Source: Globisporangium splendens (lineage: Eukaryota > Oomycota > Peronosporomycetes > Pythiales > Pythiaceae). From it: a stretch of 64,000 nucleotides of DNA. The position numbers and the translations under genes were made by a program. Below are positions 1 to 11,778 of the stretch, in pieces (position 1 is the first letter of the stretch; each line of letters starts with the position of its first letter). The DNA lies in assembly GCA_006386115.1 (NCBI GenBank), contig VFIW01000123.1, positions 59,236 through 123,235 on the forward strand, read 5' to 3'. A model generated the notes under the pieces. The model searched no databases. It worked only from the letters and a program-made list of their open reading frames with translations, and had not been told where the DNA came from.

Positions 1-212
1 TGGAAGACGCCGCGAGCCGACAAACTCAGTCTGCTCGCGGCTTTCAGCGGCTCCAGTATCCCAAAGCAGCAGTAACAGTCTCATGCAGAGGTCTCTTTCT
101 ATTTGTTTCTGTCTTTGGTCGTTCCTTGCTACTTCAAATGCATCGCCTCGCCATCTTCATGGCCTCTAAACTTCGTCTTTGTATGCAAACTCCAAGATAT
201 CTGGTGGTCTTA

Positions 213-2456
213 TCAGTCAAGCTTTGTCGCGATGCCCAAGTCGATGTGCACTAATCGGCAGCTGCCAAACAGTCGCTCCGGCAGCTCGTCTGAGCGCTGC
301 CCCTCGATCAAGAAGCCCATGTCGATGACGAGCTTCTTCGTGTACCCAGAGACCAAGCCAACGACGCGGTTCGCGACGGCCGACGACCCAATGTCGACGT
401 CTAACTCAAAGTACTGTTTGCCGCGGTAGTACGGCTGGCGCAGCTTCTTGCCGATGATCGCAGGCGTAGAGCCAACAGCCTGGCGCACGATGAAACTCCC
501 CTCGACGATGCATGGGATCAGCTTGAACCGCTCGTCGCGGAACTCGTCCGTGCCCTCTAGGAAATCCGCCATCAAGTCCGCAAACGGAGACCCATCCGTG
601 AGCACCGACGGATGCGGCACCTGGTAATACAGCACCAGGTTGATGCGCGGATTGCCCGGTACGACAAAGTTGATCACAAACGTGAACGGCATCTCGGTGC
701 CCTGCTCCTCGTGGCGCTTGAGCTCCTTCTGCACAATGTTGTCCGGTCGCGACGCAATGTGCTCGATCGGGCTCGACGAGTTGAAGAGATCCATGCCGAC
801 GAGACGGAACGCTGGAGGCGCCGATGGGATCTTGCGACGGTCCGTCAGGTAGTCAGGGCCACGCACGAGCATCGTACCGCCGTCTGGCTCGGCCCACATC
901 GAGCGCGGTACGTTACATGGGAAATCCTGCAGCACCACTACCGGAGCTCCGCCTCCCTGGCCACTTCTGCCACTACCGCCGCTCTCGCCTTCACCCACTT
1001 GCTGCGCACCCAACGCAGCCATCGCTGCTGCAGACGCTTCTTCTGCGGACGCCATCGCGGCGGAAAACTCTTCAGGGACATTGGGGCACACGTACTTTCT
1101 CGCATCCATTACCTCCTGGAGACCCGTGAGCGCGAGGATCTGCGGACGCAGGTAGACGTGCAAGCTGTTGAGCCGCTGCAGCAACTTGCCTTCCCATCCT
1201 TGCGGGTCCATGTGGATTACATGCGCGACCATGGACGTGAGCTCTTCGGTGTGTGTGAGACCGGCACCGCGCGGCGAAATGATGAAGCCGCCGCCGTTGC
1301 ATTTCGCACGAATGATGCCGTGGGTCGGTGGACACTCGGGGTGGATCGCGCTCTGTAAGCAGATCACGTACGATCCGTCTTCAGCGCGTCGCCAGTAGCG
1401 CAGGAGACACAGGTCCCGCGGCGTCACCCACCTAAAATGGCATCATAAGAACCACAATCCTTTCGTCAGACAAAGCCAAATGCCACTCGAATGCGCGATG
1501 AAGACACGAAGAGCTACGTACACTGGCCACATCCACGCGGATCGATACACGATGTGGATAATGTCGGAATGGTCGTCAATGGTGTGCACCACGTCGGCTT
1601 TTTCAATCGATGCGTCCCAGCTGTCGCATTCACAATATACACGAGATCAAACGTTAGAACAACCAGCATAACGACAACGACGCGAAACACAACACGCATT
1701 GGCTTTGTATACGCACACGGGGTAGTTCTTGACGTTCATGAGGTACAAAAAGATCTCGGACGGCGTTCCGTCAATGACTTTCATGGTCTTGAAGCACGGC
1801 ACGTCGCCCTTCACGCGCTTCGCCGTCATGGTCCACAGCGCAGCAGCCACAACGAGCACACAGAGCAGAACCGCCGTGATGAAGCCGCCGCCGCCGATGC
1901 TGCCCGCGAGAAACGCTACGAGACCAGCCGACGACGTCGACAGTAGCATGCCATTGAGCGGCTCCGTCGATGGCGTCTCCGATGATGGCTAAGACAATAG
2001 AGAACATAGCGGTAAGCACTGATACATACGCCTCATGTTGGACTATCCAAATAGGTAGTCCACGGATGTATATGTGCGAATGCGTACTTGTTGCTGCCAG
2101 ATCTGCATGCCACCAAAGAGATCCACGACTTTCCACGTCGCTGAGAACATGGCCCAGGACCGCTCCAACTCGCTCAGTAGCTTCATCGTGCTCGGCACAT
2201 CCGAGTTGCCAGCTGCAATACTCGCAGACGCCGCCGTCGCTGCTGCGGTAGTATGCATTGCAGCCAGGTTCGCATTCGAACCGCTGGTCTGGACGGGTTT
2301 CCCATTCGTAAACGCCGAGGAGGTCGACCCAAGATTTCTCGGTGACGAGTGGCCGCGTTGGAGGGACTCATGCGCGCGGTCGAAATGGCGCTCGACGTAC
2401 GTCGAATTGCGTCGCGGCGCGATGAGCGGCTGCTCGGAGTCACTGCCGATGTCCAT
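213..2456 (-). CDS. EDR2-like START / DUF1336 membrane protein (4 exons)
   Basis: I place four exons at 2456-2088, 1988-1717, 1620-1522 and 1431-213, with introns of 90-99 bp that all have GT...AG ends and keep the frame. The product is about 652 aa. Residues 1-123 are polar and low-complexity. A hydrophobic segment lies at about residues 158-178, directly before a START-type lipid-binding domain (begins near VPCFKTMKVIDG; the motif YRSAWMWPVWVTPRDLCLLR spans the last intron). The C-terminal 200 residues match the EDR2_C (DUF1336) family, for example VVPGNPRINLVLYYQ and FELDVDIGSS. Plant EDR2 proteins also carry a PH domain; I see none here. Known relatives are lipid-binding negative regulators of cell death in plants, but the role in oomycetes is not established. 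The family call is solid; the function is inference. Confidence 0.85.
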
Positions 2457-3359
2457 TTGTCGATCTTATCTCTTTTATGTTGCCTCTTTGTTTGTCTCTT
2501 TCGCGATGAACAGAACGCGGATCCGGTTGCTGAAAACGCTCACACACGCGCAGAGAGAGCTACTACACTATCTGTGGATCACGAGCTGCACACACCGCCC
2601 GATAGACACGCTGCCTTACGCGCGAAGAAAGACCTGCACGCGCTCGCTTCAAAGATGAGATCGCTTGCGCCGATGATCACACACGCAACAGGAAGGTTAT
2701 GTCATGAGGGGGAAAGAAAGAGGAGACTCAAAAGTACCACTGAAAGAGGTACCATGTGCCATTTCGAACGGTACGTTGAACTGACTGATGGCGTTTCGTG
2801 GTCTGCGACATGCTCGATGGGAAGTGGCAGAGAGCGTGATCCAAGCAAACCCCCATGGAGTACAAATGGCGTGAATCCGGTATCTGATTACGCCAACGAA
2901 GATGGCTTGATGACCTTGTCACATCAATGCGCATGGCAAGCAATTCAACGGGACAATGTTCACATGTCCTAAGGACACGCGTAAAGTGCAAAGCGCCACC
3001 AGCCACTTGCCTACTACCTCCGTCATGCAGAAGCTTTGGATTTCCTGTTAGTGTCTACTAATGTGTGGATCCATGGCAAGATGATGGAGATGTAGCCATT
3101 TCAGCAACCACCTGTTTGTTGTTATCTCAAGAGCTCCAAAATGCGGACCATGCAATTGCTTGGCAGGTGGTCTGCATGTTGAAGGCGAGGAGCTCTTCAA
3201 TAGTGTCTAGTCGGAAGCAGACGTGGCATGTGGAGCATGCGTGCGATGGAAGCAAGTGTATTGGCATGGGGAATAAAACAAATCTAAAAAAGATTCTTTT
3301 CGTTTGTGCATTCTCTATACTCTAAGCGTGTAATGCGATTGCGTCTGTGTGCGTACGCA
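2457..3359. other. intergenic region between IDE and the EDR2-like gene
   Basis: Nine hundred bases hold the upstream region of the EDR2-like gene and the downstream region of the protease gene, both transcribed leftwards. Open frames here lack codon regularity and recognisable motifs. I see no RNA gene or repeat. Confidence 0.5.
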
Positions 3360-6300
3360 TTACAATCGCGCATTCGTCGCCACAGCGAGACCGTCGCGGG
3401 ATCGTTCAGGGAACAACGGCATGCGACGCTTGAATGCATCAATGTCTCGGATCAACTGGATGGACGCAGGATCTGCTGGCGACAGCGCCAGAGACGCACT
3501 CAAACCAGTCATGGACGCCGTCAGAGCAGACACTTGCTTGCCGTCAACATCACCTGCGAGCTCGGGGAACTCGTGGGCGGCGCCATACAGGCATACGCTC
3601 AGTTTGCTGCGCTTGGAACCGCTCACGGCAATGTACGTGTCGAAGAACTCGAGCAAGTCGTTTTTATGGAGAGTCACTACGAGTGCAGCTACACGTTGAC
3701 GCCGATCGAACACAAACGTCTCGTTCGCGATCTCTCGCCAGAAGCGCATGCATTCCTCCGATTCTCGCTTCGGCTTCTCCAAAAGCGCCTTCACGACAGC
3801 ATTGACCTGCTTTTGCCATGCTTCTGGCGCCATTGCCGCCAACAAGTCACGGAAGCTGGCCACAAACAGTTCAATTCGTTGGTCCAGCAGCGCAGGTGAG
3901 GCTACGTTGGACTGAAGAAGAATGCGGAAATACTCGATCCCTTCCGTTCGCATGAGGCCAGAAAACACCAGGTAGCCAAGCTGCTCTTGCGTGCGCAATT
4001 GGTTGAAGCACGGCTCCTTAAAGATGTGCGCGAACAGCTCCAGTCGCGCGCGTAGTTCCATCGACTCTTCTTGCACCTGGTACAACGTGCAAATCGACGA
4101 GTTGAGGTTATCGGGGTTCCATTCCTTGCGCTGGTAGCAGTACTCTGTCGCATCCGCGAGTTGCACGACGCGCGGCTTGCTCGCTTGACTTGGCAGGATC
4201 GGGAAGCTACCCTTTGCGGTGCCAAAGCGGAATTCCTTGATAACACTTTGCATCAACACTGGCGCAGCACTGCGCTGGAGGTTGCCGTAAAAAAAACCTT
4301 CGATAAACACTTGCTGGAACAACACTTGCGCATGAGTCGACAGATCTCGGATGGTCAAGCGCTGAATCGCTTGGATCTTGTCTTCCACACTCCATTTCGC
4401 TGACTCGAGCAGCAAACTCGAACCATACACGGCATGCTGGTACGGTTCTTCCAAGAAGAAATTCTCATACATGCGCTTCGTGCGATCTTTGACACGCTCG
4501 AAGATCGCGTCCTGAAATGAGTACTTGTCCTTTGTCAACGACATCATCACATTCATCACCTTGAACAGAAGCGACGGCAGTTTATGCGAGAAGCCACCAA
4601 CACACAGCTCGATGGCGCACGAGTTGAACGAAATCTCGTACTCCATGCCAGCCAGCTCCGCATCGTACGAACACTCGGTGAGCTCATCCTTGAGATACCG
4701 AATGAACAGGCTCGTGAGCACTGCGTGATATGGCGTTGACGACACGACAGGCGAGTAAAACAGGAACGACAGCGTGAGCTTTGGCTTGCGGAATTGCGTG
4801 TCAGGCTTGTACCACAAGCGATAACGCTCATCCTTTTCCAACAACTCTGGCGTGGATTCGTACGCGGCATCGGCTGGAGTCGGCAGTGGAGTGACAATGT
4901 CGAAGTCGCTGCAAATGAACTCGTTGCGATGCGGCATTTGCAGTTCTCGGTTGCCCTTCACGGACTCCCATTTCGCCAGCGTGGCTCCATCAATGGCGAA
5001 CTCCGAGTACGGCGTCCCGTACCACTTCTCCACCGACGTTGTCTTGCCGTCAAATTTCTTGCTCACCACAGTCAGTCGCATTCGTCGAGGCGTCAGCGAG
5101 TCCAGGATCTCCTGAACCTTGCCAGCATCGTACCCGTACAGCAAGTAGCCGCCCGACACGATGTACTTCGTCGGGTATCGGTGCATCACACTCGCGAGGT
5201 AACTCGTGTAGTTGATCGGACTCTCCTTGCTCTTAAAACGAAAATCGATCAGACCAATGTCTTGGGTCTCCTTGAAGATCCACGACGCAAAAGGCGTCTT
5301 CTTCTGAAGCAAACGCAAATATTGGTACACGGCTGACACGACATCGTTGACATGTTCAATGCCGGCATCGGTTGCGTCCACTTTTACGGAAAACAAACTC
5401 CAGTCTTCATTGTCGCGCATTAGACCTGCGTTCAGACCATTTGCCCACTTCTGAGCCTTGAGGTAGCTCAAGATGGACCCTTTGCCTTCGTGACCGAGCA
5501 GATGCGACAAAATTTTGCTGGGCTTCGTCAAAAACTCCCAATAGAGCGAAGGCAACGGCCATGAGATCGCGATCACGCGCAGATCTTTCACGGGCGCGAC
5601 GTGGACTTGGCGCGCCAAGCGCGTCTCATCGTAAGGGACTGCACCGTCAAACTTGGGAAAGCCGCGTCCCGTGTTTTTCACGCTCGAGAACAAATTTTTC
5701 GCCCACTGCGCAAGCGTTGCCAGGTCTTCCTTCCCGTAAATCACCAGCTTCATGATGCTCGCCGAGTAATACGTCTCATGGAACTCCAACAGCGCCTTGC
5801 GCACATCAATACCTTTTTCTTTCGGAATGTTGCCCAGTGTCTCAATGTTGCCCGTGCCGAATTTGTGAAACGGATGGTCTGGGTTCGACAGGCACTTCTC
5901 GAGCTGGTACAATCGCCGATGGTCGTTCTGCAGGTTCTTCGCGTTCTCCGAATTCACGGCGTGCATCTCGCGCTCCGTCGCACTCACCGTAAACAGCGGC
6001 GTAATGAAGAACTGCGCAAAGCGATCGAGCGCTTCCTGGAAATGGTCGCTGAGCACGTCAAAGTAGTAGTTGGTGTGCATCTGCGACGTCGACGCGTTGC
6101 TGCGGCCGCTGTGTGCGCTCAGGTACTGCTTGTAGCTGTTCTCGTCCGGGTACTTCTCCGTGCCGAGGAAGAGCATGTGCTCGAGGAAGTGCGCGAGCCC
6201 TGGGAGCTCCTCCGGGTCGCTCTGGTGACCCACGTGCACGTCCATGGCGGCCGACGACTTCTCGGTCTTCGGGTCCGAGATCAGCAGCACCTGCAGGCTG

Positions 6301-6380
6301 TTGCTCAGCTCGATACACTCGTAGACGCGCTCGTCGAGCGCCGACACGTCGATGCCGTTGCAGCCGCCGACCGAGTCCAT
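3360..6380 (-). CDS. IDE: Insulin-degrading enzyme-type zinc metalloprotease (M16A)
   Basis: A single uninterrupted reading frame gives about 1,006 aa from the ATG at 6380 (22 extra in-frame residues lie upstream to an ATG at 6446; the internal start MDSVGG fits the family N-terminus better). The inverted zinc motif HFLEH is present (residues 64-68 from the chosen start), followed by FLGTEKYPDENSY and the downstream glutamate region NSENAKN. M16A enzymes have four homologous domains and about 1,000 residues, so the protein looks full length. Further family hallmarks are VQYFEY-type segments, RTQEQLGYLVFSG in the fourth domain and YRLWYKPDTQFRKPK in the third. Expected role: ATP-modulated degradation of short peptides in the cytosol, mitochondrion or peroxisome. 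No signal peptide is seen. The 5' end lies only 281 bp from a recent 2.8-kb duplicated segment, so its promoter may be altered. Confidence 0.93.
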   Translation of the reverse strand: MDSVGGCNGIDVSALDERVYECIELSNSLQVLLISDPKTEKSSAAMDVHVGHQSDPEELPGLAHFLEHMLFLGTEKYPDENSYKQYLSAHSGRSNASTSQMHTNYYFDVLSDHFQEALDRFAQFFITPLFTVSATEREMHAVNSENAKNLQNDHRRLYQLEKCLSNPDHPFHKFGTGNIETLGNIPKEKGIDVRKALLEFHETYYSASIMKLVIYGKEDLATLAQWAKNLFSSVKNTGRGFPKFDGAVPYDETRLARQVHVAPVKDLRVIAISWPLPSLYWEFLTKPSKILSHLLGHEGKGSILSYLKAQKWANGLNAGLMRDNEDWSLFSVKVDATDAGIEHVNDVVSAVYQYLRLLQKKTPFASWIFKETQDIGLIDFRFKSKESPINYTSYLASVMHRYPTKYIVSGGYLLYGYDAGKVQEILDSLTPRRMRLTVVSKKFDGKTTSVEKWYGTPYSEFAIDGATLAKWESVKGNRELQMPHRNEFICSDFDIVTPLPTPADAAYESTPELLEKDERYRLWYKPDTQFRKPKLTLSFLFYSPVVSSTPYHAVLTSLFIRYLKDELTECSYDAELAGMEYEISFNSCAIELCVGGFSHKLPSLLFKVMNVMMSLTKDKYSFQDAIFERVKDRTKRMYENFFLEEPYQHAVYGSSLLLESAKWSVEDKIQAIQRLTIRDLSTHAQVLFQQVFIEGFFYGNLQRSAAPVLMQSVIKEFRFGTAKGSFPILPSQASKPRVVQLADATEYCYQRKEWNPDNLNSSICTLYQVQEESMELRARLELFAHIFKEPCFNQLRTQEQLGYLVFSGLMRTEGIEYFRILLQSNVASPALLDQRIELFVASFRDLLAAMAPEAWQKQVNAVVKALLEKPKRESEECMRFWREIANETFVFDRRQRVAALVVTLHKNDLLEFFDTYIAVSGSKRSKLSVCLYGAAHEFPELAGDVDGKQVSALTASMTGLSASLALSPADPASIQLIRDIDAFKRRMPLFPERSRDGLAVATNARL

Positions 6381-6661
6381 CGTGCTGGGATATGATGCAC
6401 GGAATCTTCGGTTATGACGTGGAACTATTTCCCCCCCTTTCCGCATTTTCGTTTGCGTCGAATATTGGATTTCGCAGGTTCAAGATTTTGAGATTGTTGA
6501 TGCTCTTTCAGGAGGGTATGGATTGGTAGAGATTTTCTTCCTGGAGTGAAGAATCTAGATTGAGCTAGAAAACGAGAGCGCGAAACAATTATCAAAACGT
6601 AGTACACTCTTTGCTCTCATATCTTCATGGTTGTTCCCAACAAGTTCTCTGCATGTGGCTA

Positions 6662-7063
6662 GTTTTCGACCGAGGTCTGAGTTGCCTTGGAGGTGCCTCA
6701 CTCGGTGATGGAATACTCGGTTCGCTCGCGAGAGCGACTCCCGAGTGTAGTGACGACAAAGACGAGAGTGATGATGCATTGGCGGTATGACGGTTCCGGT
6801 TGCTGGCATTGCAAGAAGATGCCGACACGTACTTGGAGCCACCGATGGACGCGGAAACGTTTGCAAAGTGGAAGACTGCGACCCAGAGTGGTGAGGTGGA
6901 GACGGTGAAGGCAGAAGTACTGGAGCGTTATCCTGCGGTTGTGGAGAAACTCACGGAACTTGTGCCATCGGCGATCGATGCCGAGACGTTCTGGATACCC
7001 TACATCTACAAAGCGTCGCTGCTCGTTGCGCAAGAACAGCGTGGTGCAGATTTGCTCTTCTTC
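6662..7063 (+). pseudogene. BSD-domain gene fragment, copy 1 (5'-truncated)
   Basis: Reading + frame from 6662 gives GLSCLGGASLGDGILGS, an acidic stretch ending at an in-frame TGA near 6787, then in the same frame a BSD-like domain (about 6800-7060): AETFAKWKTATQSGEVETV, then DAETFWIPYIYKASLL, with the Phe-Trp pair typical of BSD domains and the usual trailing alanine/aspartate-rich helix. BSD domains occur in TFIIH p62-type and synapse-associated proteins; the molecular job of this subgroup is unknown. Copy 1 begins abruptly at the repeat edge and lacks the 5' part still present in copy 2, which makes it the derived copy. It is non-functional as written. Confidence 0.6.
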
Positions 7064-9493
7064 GTGGGAAGGTGCCGCTGTCACCATGACGTTATCGCGG
7101 CTAGAAGGCATCGGGACACTGCAAGATGGGAGTGCAAAATCGTAAGCTTCAAGTTCTTCGGGGAAAATATCCATCGTCGTGTGCTACGCTGCTACGGCAT
7201 ACGCGTTGGACAACGATCACCTACGTTGCCCGAGCTTCTCATCGTCAATGAGACAGTCACAGGCGACGCTAGTGCCGTCATTCCAGCGAGCATTGTGGAC
7301 GTGTGTTTTCCGTGTTGGGAAACAGGTCTCAAAATGCGATCGTGTGCTTGTTGGTCGCCAGCATTGGCGCCATCTGGACCATGCAGGAGCCCTCGAGCAC
7401 GTGCTGCGGCGGCTCTTCGACCACGACGACACCGCTGTTATCCTCAACGACCGACTGCGCGCGTCTGACTGCGAGCAGGTACAAGTTCTGTTCGATCTCG
7501 ACGCTGGACCCAGGAAACGAATCACTCTGGCCAACAGCATGGCTACTTCGGTCTTCACATCCGCAGCACCATTTCGGTTTCCATGGTTACTTTTGTTTGA
7601 ACTACTTTCGCCAACCGAGAGTTTCATTTTCACGCCTCGCACAGTGACAGACGATTTCTGCCAGTTTCATCCCATCGGCGCTCTCGGTGATCGCGATGTG
7701 TCGACCCTCGTGTTGAACTCGTAGATGAGGCTTGCGTTGTTTAGGATCGCGTCGTTGAGGGTGTGCTTAATGTGCTGCTGAGCGTTGTATTCATAATCGC
7801 TCGTTGCGTGGCGTCGTCCCTTATCGCCACGTCCGCGAACTGCGAGATCCTCAGTGCGATTTCGACGTCGAGCTGGGTTTGCAGCGTTTGCACCGTAGTT
7901 CTCTCCTCGTCGAGCAATCGAGGTCACGTCACGTCGCATCTGCCGTCTTCGCGATGGGAGTGTGCACTTTGGGAGTTTGAGATGCAGTTCGTGAGGATCC
8001 CAGGTCTGTCGTGGCCTCCAGTTTGTCCAGTTCGTTCTCGCCGTGCTGCGTTGCTGGGAGCGAGAGCGATCGTCGATCGCGGCGTGGTCCAAAGCCATCG
8101 TCAGCGTGTGTGTACATAACGTTGCATTTTGTGATGCTGTTCTTGCACCACGCCAACGAGCGTCGCGGTCTTTTTCTCACTCATGGCGGCACGATCATCA
8201 AGTCCGCCGAGTTTTGCGAGCAGTACATCGTTCACACGCATCCGTTCGGCGCCTTGCCGCAGCATGCTGGTGTCGAACCCATGGAGACATCCCCTGGTCG
8301 GCGTGTAATGTCGACTAGCACGCCATGACGACGCTGCACACGTTCTTGATTGTCGTGACGACCTCGTGCGTAAAAGACACGGAGTGCACTCAGACGGCTC
8401 TTAATCTGCTCGATCCACGTTGTGAGCGCTGTAACGTAACCAGCCGTCGCTTCTTTTTAGCTGCCAGCTTCGCACCCTTTTCCTGTCTGCTTGCAAACAC
8501 ATGGGGGTGGCTTTGTCGTGCCCAAGCGCGCTCGTCATTTTATTGAGACGTATTGAGCAGGCTCGGTAGGTACCGTCAGTCACGTCCTTCACGATGTCAA
8601 CCTGTTTGATCAAGTCCGTCGGCACAAACATCACTCATTGGTCACAACATCGAATGCACCTACAGAGTCCAACAGCGTGGTGGCAAGTCTGTGAACGCAA
8701 GGGACAACGCAAAAGACACATCGCGATCGATGTCATGAAAGTCTCAGGTGTATCAGCTCACGTTGAATGGGAACTGCAGCTGCATTGCAACACCAGATCA
8801 CACGATGATCTGCTTGCGCCTGAGATCCTCGCGAATGATGCACCGTACTTGACAGCGAGCGACGTGGACGCATTCTGCATGCTGCCTCGGTGATGGCTGC
8901 CGGTCCACGACCGCACCACGAAGTATCAAACGTTGCAGTAGTCAAGTGGGGCGGTGTGGACAATTCCATCGGACTCAGTCAAGACGTCGTATCCTGCATC
9001 ATGTGGACAGCCAGCGTTGCGCACGCCAAGCTCCCCCGACCGCGAGTAGGAGCTCGCATTTGAGTGTCTCGCGAAGGATCCAATTACGCGTTCGTCATCT
9101 CTCCAAGTGACACATCCGTGCGGAAAAGCCAAGCAGCGGTGGAGAGTGCGAATGCTGGGAGGTGATGGAAAAAAGGATGGAATGGATATGCACTTGCTGT
9201 ATGTGAGAGAAACTTGATCGCCTGTGTAAGATTACGCTGGTGATTGGTCAGAATGGGTGTGAATGCAACCAGTAATAGAAATATACCTCAGAAAACCCAC
9301 ACTGTGATCTTGCACGGTCACTGAGTGCAGGGATCAGCACCCATGGATGACGTGGTACGTACTTTACTTCAACGTTTCCCCACCATTTATGCACACTCGA
9401 TTGGCAGAAAAATGCATTTTCGTCCAATCGGAATGCTAGTATTGGTTGCTTACAATGCTCCTCTATTGGTAGAAAAACAATGGGGTGTTCTGT
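6662..9493. repeat. 2,832-bp direct repeat, copy 1
   Basis: This segment recurs at 15683-18514 with a constant offset of 9,021 bp, so there is no net indel. The only difference I noticed is T at 7239 versus C at 16260. Left junction: the copies share sequence from gttttcgaccgagg onwards. Right junction: they part after ggtgttctgt. No TG...CA ends, terminal inverted repeats or matching flanking target duplications were found, so it does not look like an LTR or a classical transposon. Apart from the BSD remnant at its left end, I see no recognisable gene inside; the many open frames are short and in conflicting frames. Confidence 0.95.
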
Positions 9494-9930
9494 GACACCT
9501 TCTGTACCCACACACACTCCACTGTTGACATCGACAGCTCCAAATGCCAGCACCCACCTTTGCATTCACTATTCGCTTCGGCTGATAGAAGCACAAAGCG
9601 ACGATGCTTCGTGTCCTTCAGTAAACGCGACAATGTCCAGTGATTGGCTTGAGCATGTGGGCGTGGGGGACGGCGGCGCCATCGCTTGGGCTCTTGAATC
9701 AAATTCGCTGACTATAGAAAATGCGCTTCTTTTTTTTCCGTGTTATTTAAAAGATATCGCCAAATACTGGAACAGCGAAGAGCAGCTGCTCTGTGGTAAT
9801 TTTTCCGATTGTGACAAGTGAGTGGGACTTTGGGGGCAGAAAAGACACAAGATGGAGAGAATCCATCTCATTCCCCAATTTCCTTCTTCATTTGAGTTCG
9901 CATTTCGCTTTCGGGTTCTTCAGCGCAACC
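9494..9930. other. upstream region of the ankyrin gene
   Basis: Unique sequence after the repeat edge, without a recognisable coding region. An open frame joined to the ankyrin frame starts at 9793, but its N-terminus is not ankyrin-like, and the ATG at 9931 is the better start. Confidence 0.4.
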
Positions 9931-11778
9931 ATGAGAGACGAAAGCATGAGCAACGACAGCACCACGGCGTCGGAGCGCGTTCAAGACGTCCCCAGAGCGT
10001 TGCTGCATGCGGTGAGCCGTGGAGACGTGGAAGGTGTTCAGACACTTCTGACTGACAGCAAGACTAACGTGGTTGGCAAGGTTAACGGACGGACGCCACT
10101 TTCGCATGCTGTCGAACACGGGAATGCAGAGATTGTGCGTCTTTTGGCACATCGAGGAGCTGACGTGACCGAGAAGGACGAGGATGGAAGAAGTCTATTG
10201 TCGTATGCGGCTGAAGCTGGCAATACAGAGATTGTGCAACTTTTGGTCTATCGAGGAGCTGAAGCGACCGAGAAAGACCGGTATGAAAGAAGTCCTTTGT
10301 CGTATGCGGCTGGAGCAGGAAATACAGAGATTGTGCAGCTTTTGGTCGATCGAGGAGCTGACGTGACCGAGAGGGACGAGTATGGAAGAAGTCCTGTGTG
10401 GCATGCGGCCAAAGCAGGCAATACAGAGATTGTGCGGCTTTTGGTCGATCTTGGAGCTGACGTGACCGAGAAGGACCTCTTTGGAAGAAGTCCTTTGTCG
10501 TACGCTCTTAAAGCAGGCAAGACGGATATTGTGCAGCTTTTGGCACATCGAGGAGCTGAAGTGACCGAGAAGGACGAGTATGGAAGAGGTCCTTTGTCGT
10601 ATGCAGCTGAAGCAGGCAAGACAAAGGTTGTGCAACTTTTGGTCGATCGAGGAGCTGACATAACCGAGAAGGACGAGTATGGGAGAAGTCCTTTGTCGTA
10701 TGCAGTTGAAGCAGGTGAGACAAAGATTGCTCAGCTGTTGGTCGATCGAGGAGCTGACGTGACCGAGAAGGACGAGGATGGAAGAAGTCCTTTGTCGTAT
10801 GCGGTTAAAGCAGGCAAGACGGATATTGTGCGGCTTTTGGTGTATCGAGGAGCAAACGTGACCGAGAAGGATCTATTTGGAAGAAGTCCTTTGTCGTATG
10901 CAGCTGAAGCAGGCAAGACAGATTTTGTTCAGTTTTTAGTCGATAGAGGAGCTGACGTGACCGAGAAGGACGAGGGTGGAAGAGGTCCTTTGTGGCATGC
11001 GGCTAAAGCAGGCAAGACAGAGATTGTACAGCTTTTGGTCGATCTTGGAGCTGACGTGACCGAGAAGGACGAGTATGGAAGAAGTTCTTTGTCATATGCG
11101 GCCGAGTCGGGCTACTCGGGCGTCATTATGATCTTGATAAAAGGTGAATCGGCTGTAGACGAGAAGGACTCAAACGGAAGAACCGCGTTGTCGTACGCCG
11201 CGCAAAAAGGACACAGTGAAGTAGTTTCGTTTCTGCTGACAGCTGGCGCGTCACCGGACGGAACGATTGTTTGGAATGAATCGCAGTCCGAGTGCGAGAT
11301 GTCCCTCACTCTGGCTGGTCGTGCAGGGCATATGAACATCGTTAAAACTCTGATCGAGGCAGGCGCAGACGTGGATGTCCGAGCTGCCGATGGCGAGACA
11401 CCGCTGATATCGATATCGCGATGGGATTATGCGCCTGGTGTCCAATTGCTCATCGAGAAATGTCGCAGTGGCGTAAATCCATTTGCTACCCGATCAACCG
11501 CAAGAACTCCATTGCTTCCTGGTACCTTGGAAACCATGCATGAACTGTGCACAAAGACACATGAGTTTGCAGTTATGACTACACGGGTGATGCAACGGCT
11601 GCAAGACGTCCTGCTCCCAGTTGGAGCAGCAGGGTATGATTGGAGTCCAATCAGAAGCGCTGACAACGTTGATTCCCATCGTGTTCCGTTTTTGCCGACT
11701 GCTCTTTCGATGCAAAGAGCAAAAGCGACTTATGTCTCGACTCATTTCCAGTCTTGCCATCTCAAGCGCAATCAGTGA
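9931..11778 (+). CDS. Ankyrin-repeat protein, probably the N-terminal part of a broken ankyrin-kinase gene
   Basis: The ATG at 9931 (context gcaaccATGaga) opens 615 aa. After about 50 N-terminal residues come 14 ankyrin-type units. Units 2-10 are almost identical 33-residue blocks of the form GRSPLSYAAEAGKTEIVQLL followed by VDRGADVTEKDEY; units 1 and 11-14 are more diverged. No signal peptide or membrane segment. From about 11640 the frame used by the continuing family sequence shifts by one: the other frame reads IPIVFRFCRLLFRCKEQKR and continues into a helical region that in this family links ankyrin repeats to a TKL kinase. The last ~45 residues of this ORF are therefore probably frameshift read-through. 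Ankyrin-kinase proteins are an expanded oomycete family; partners are unknown. Confidence 0.8.
   Translation: MRDESMSNDSTTASERVQDVPRALLHAVSRGDVEGVQTLLTDSKTNVVGKVNGRTPLSHAVEHGNAEIVRLLAHRGADVTEKDEDGRSLLSYAAEAGNTEIVQLLVYRGAEATEKDRYERSPLSYAAGAGNTEIVQLLVDRGADVTERDEYGRSPVWHAAKAGNTEIVRLLVDLGADVTEKDLFGRSPLSYALKAGKTDIVQLLAHRGAEVTEKDEYGRGPLSYAAEAGKTKVVQLLVDRGADITEKDEYGRSPLSYAVEAGETKIAQLLVDRGADVTEKDEDGRSPLSYAVKAGKTDIVRLLVYRGANVTEKDLFGRSPLSYAAEAGKTDFVQFLVDRGADVTEKDEGGRGPLWHAAKAGKTEIVQLLVDLGADVTEKDEYGRSSLSYAAESGYSGVIMILIKGESAVDEKDSNGRTALSYAAQKGHSEVVSFLLTAGASPDGTIVWNESQSECEMSLTLAGRAGHMNIVKTLIEAGADVDVRAADGETPLISISRWDYAPGVQLLIEKCRSGVNPFATRSTARTPLLPGTLETMHELCTKTHEFAVMTTRVMQRLQDVLLPVGAAGYDWSPIRSADNVDSHRVPFLPTALSMQRAKATYVSTHFQSCHLKRNQ
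10180..11100 (+). repeat. 99-bp coding minisatellite (nine near-identical ankyrin units)
   Basis: Blocks of 99 bp repeat in phase with the ankyrin units, each containing variants of ggagctgacgtgaccgagaa and gaagaagtcctttgtcg. Similarity at the DNA level, including silent sites, points to recent unit duplication or homogenisation rather than ancient ankyrin units. Confidence 0.85.

Noticed and set aside
7175..9130. Possible genes inside the direct repeat (for example 7179-7724, 7667-8098, 8043-8318)
   Set aside because: Overlapping frames on both strands with no domain or consistent codon pattern; probably decayed sequence I cannot identify.
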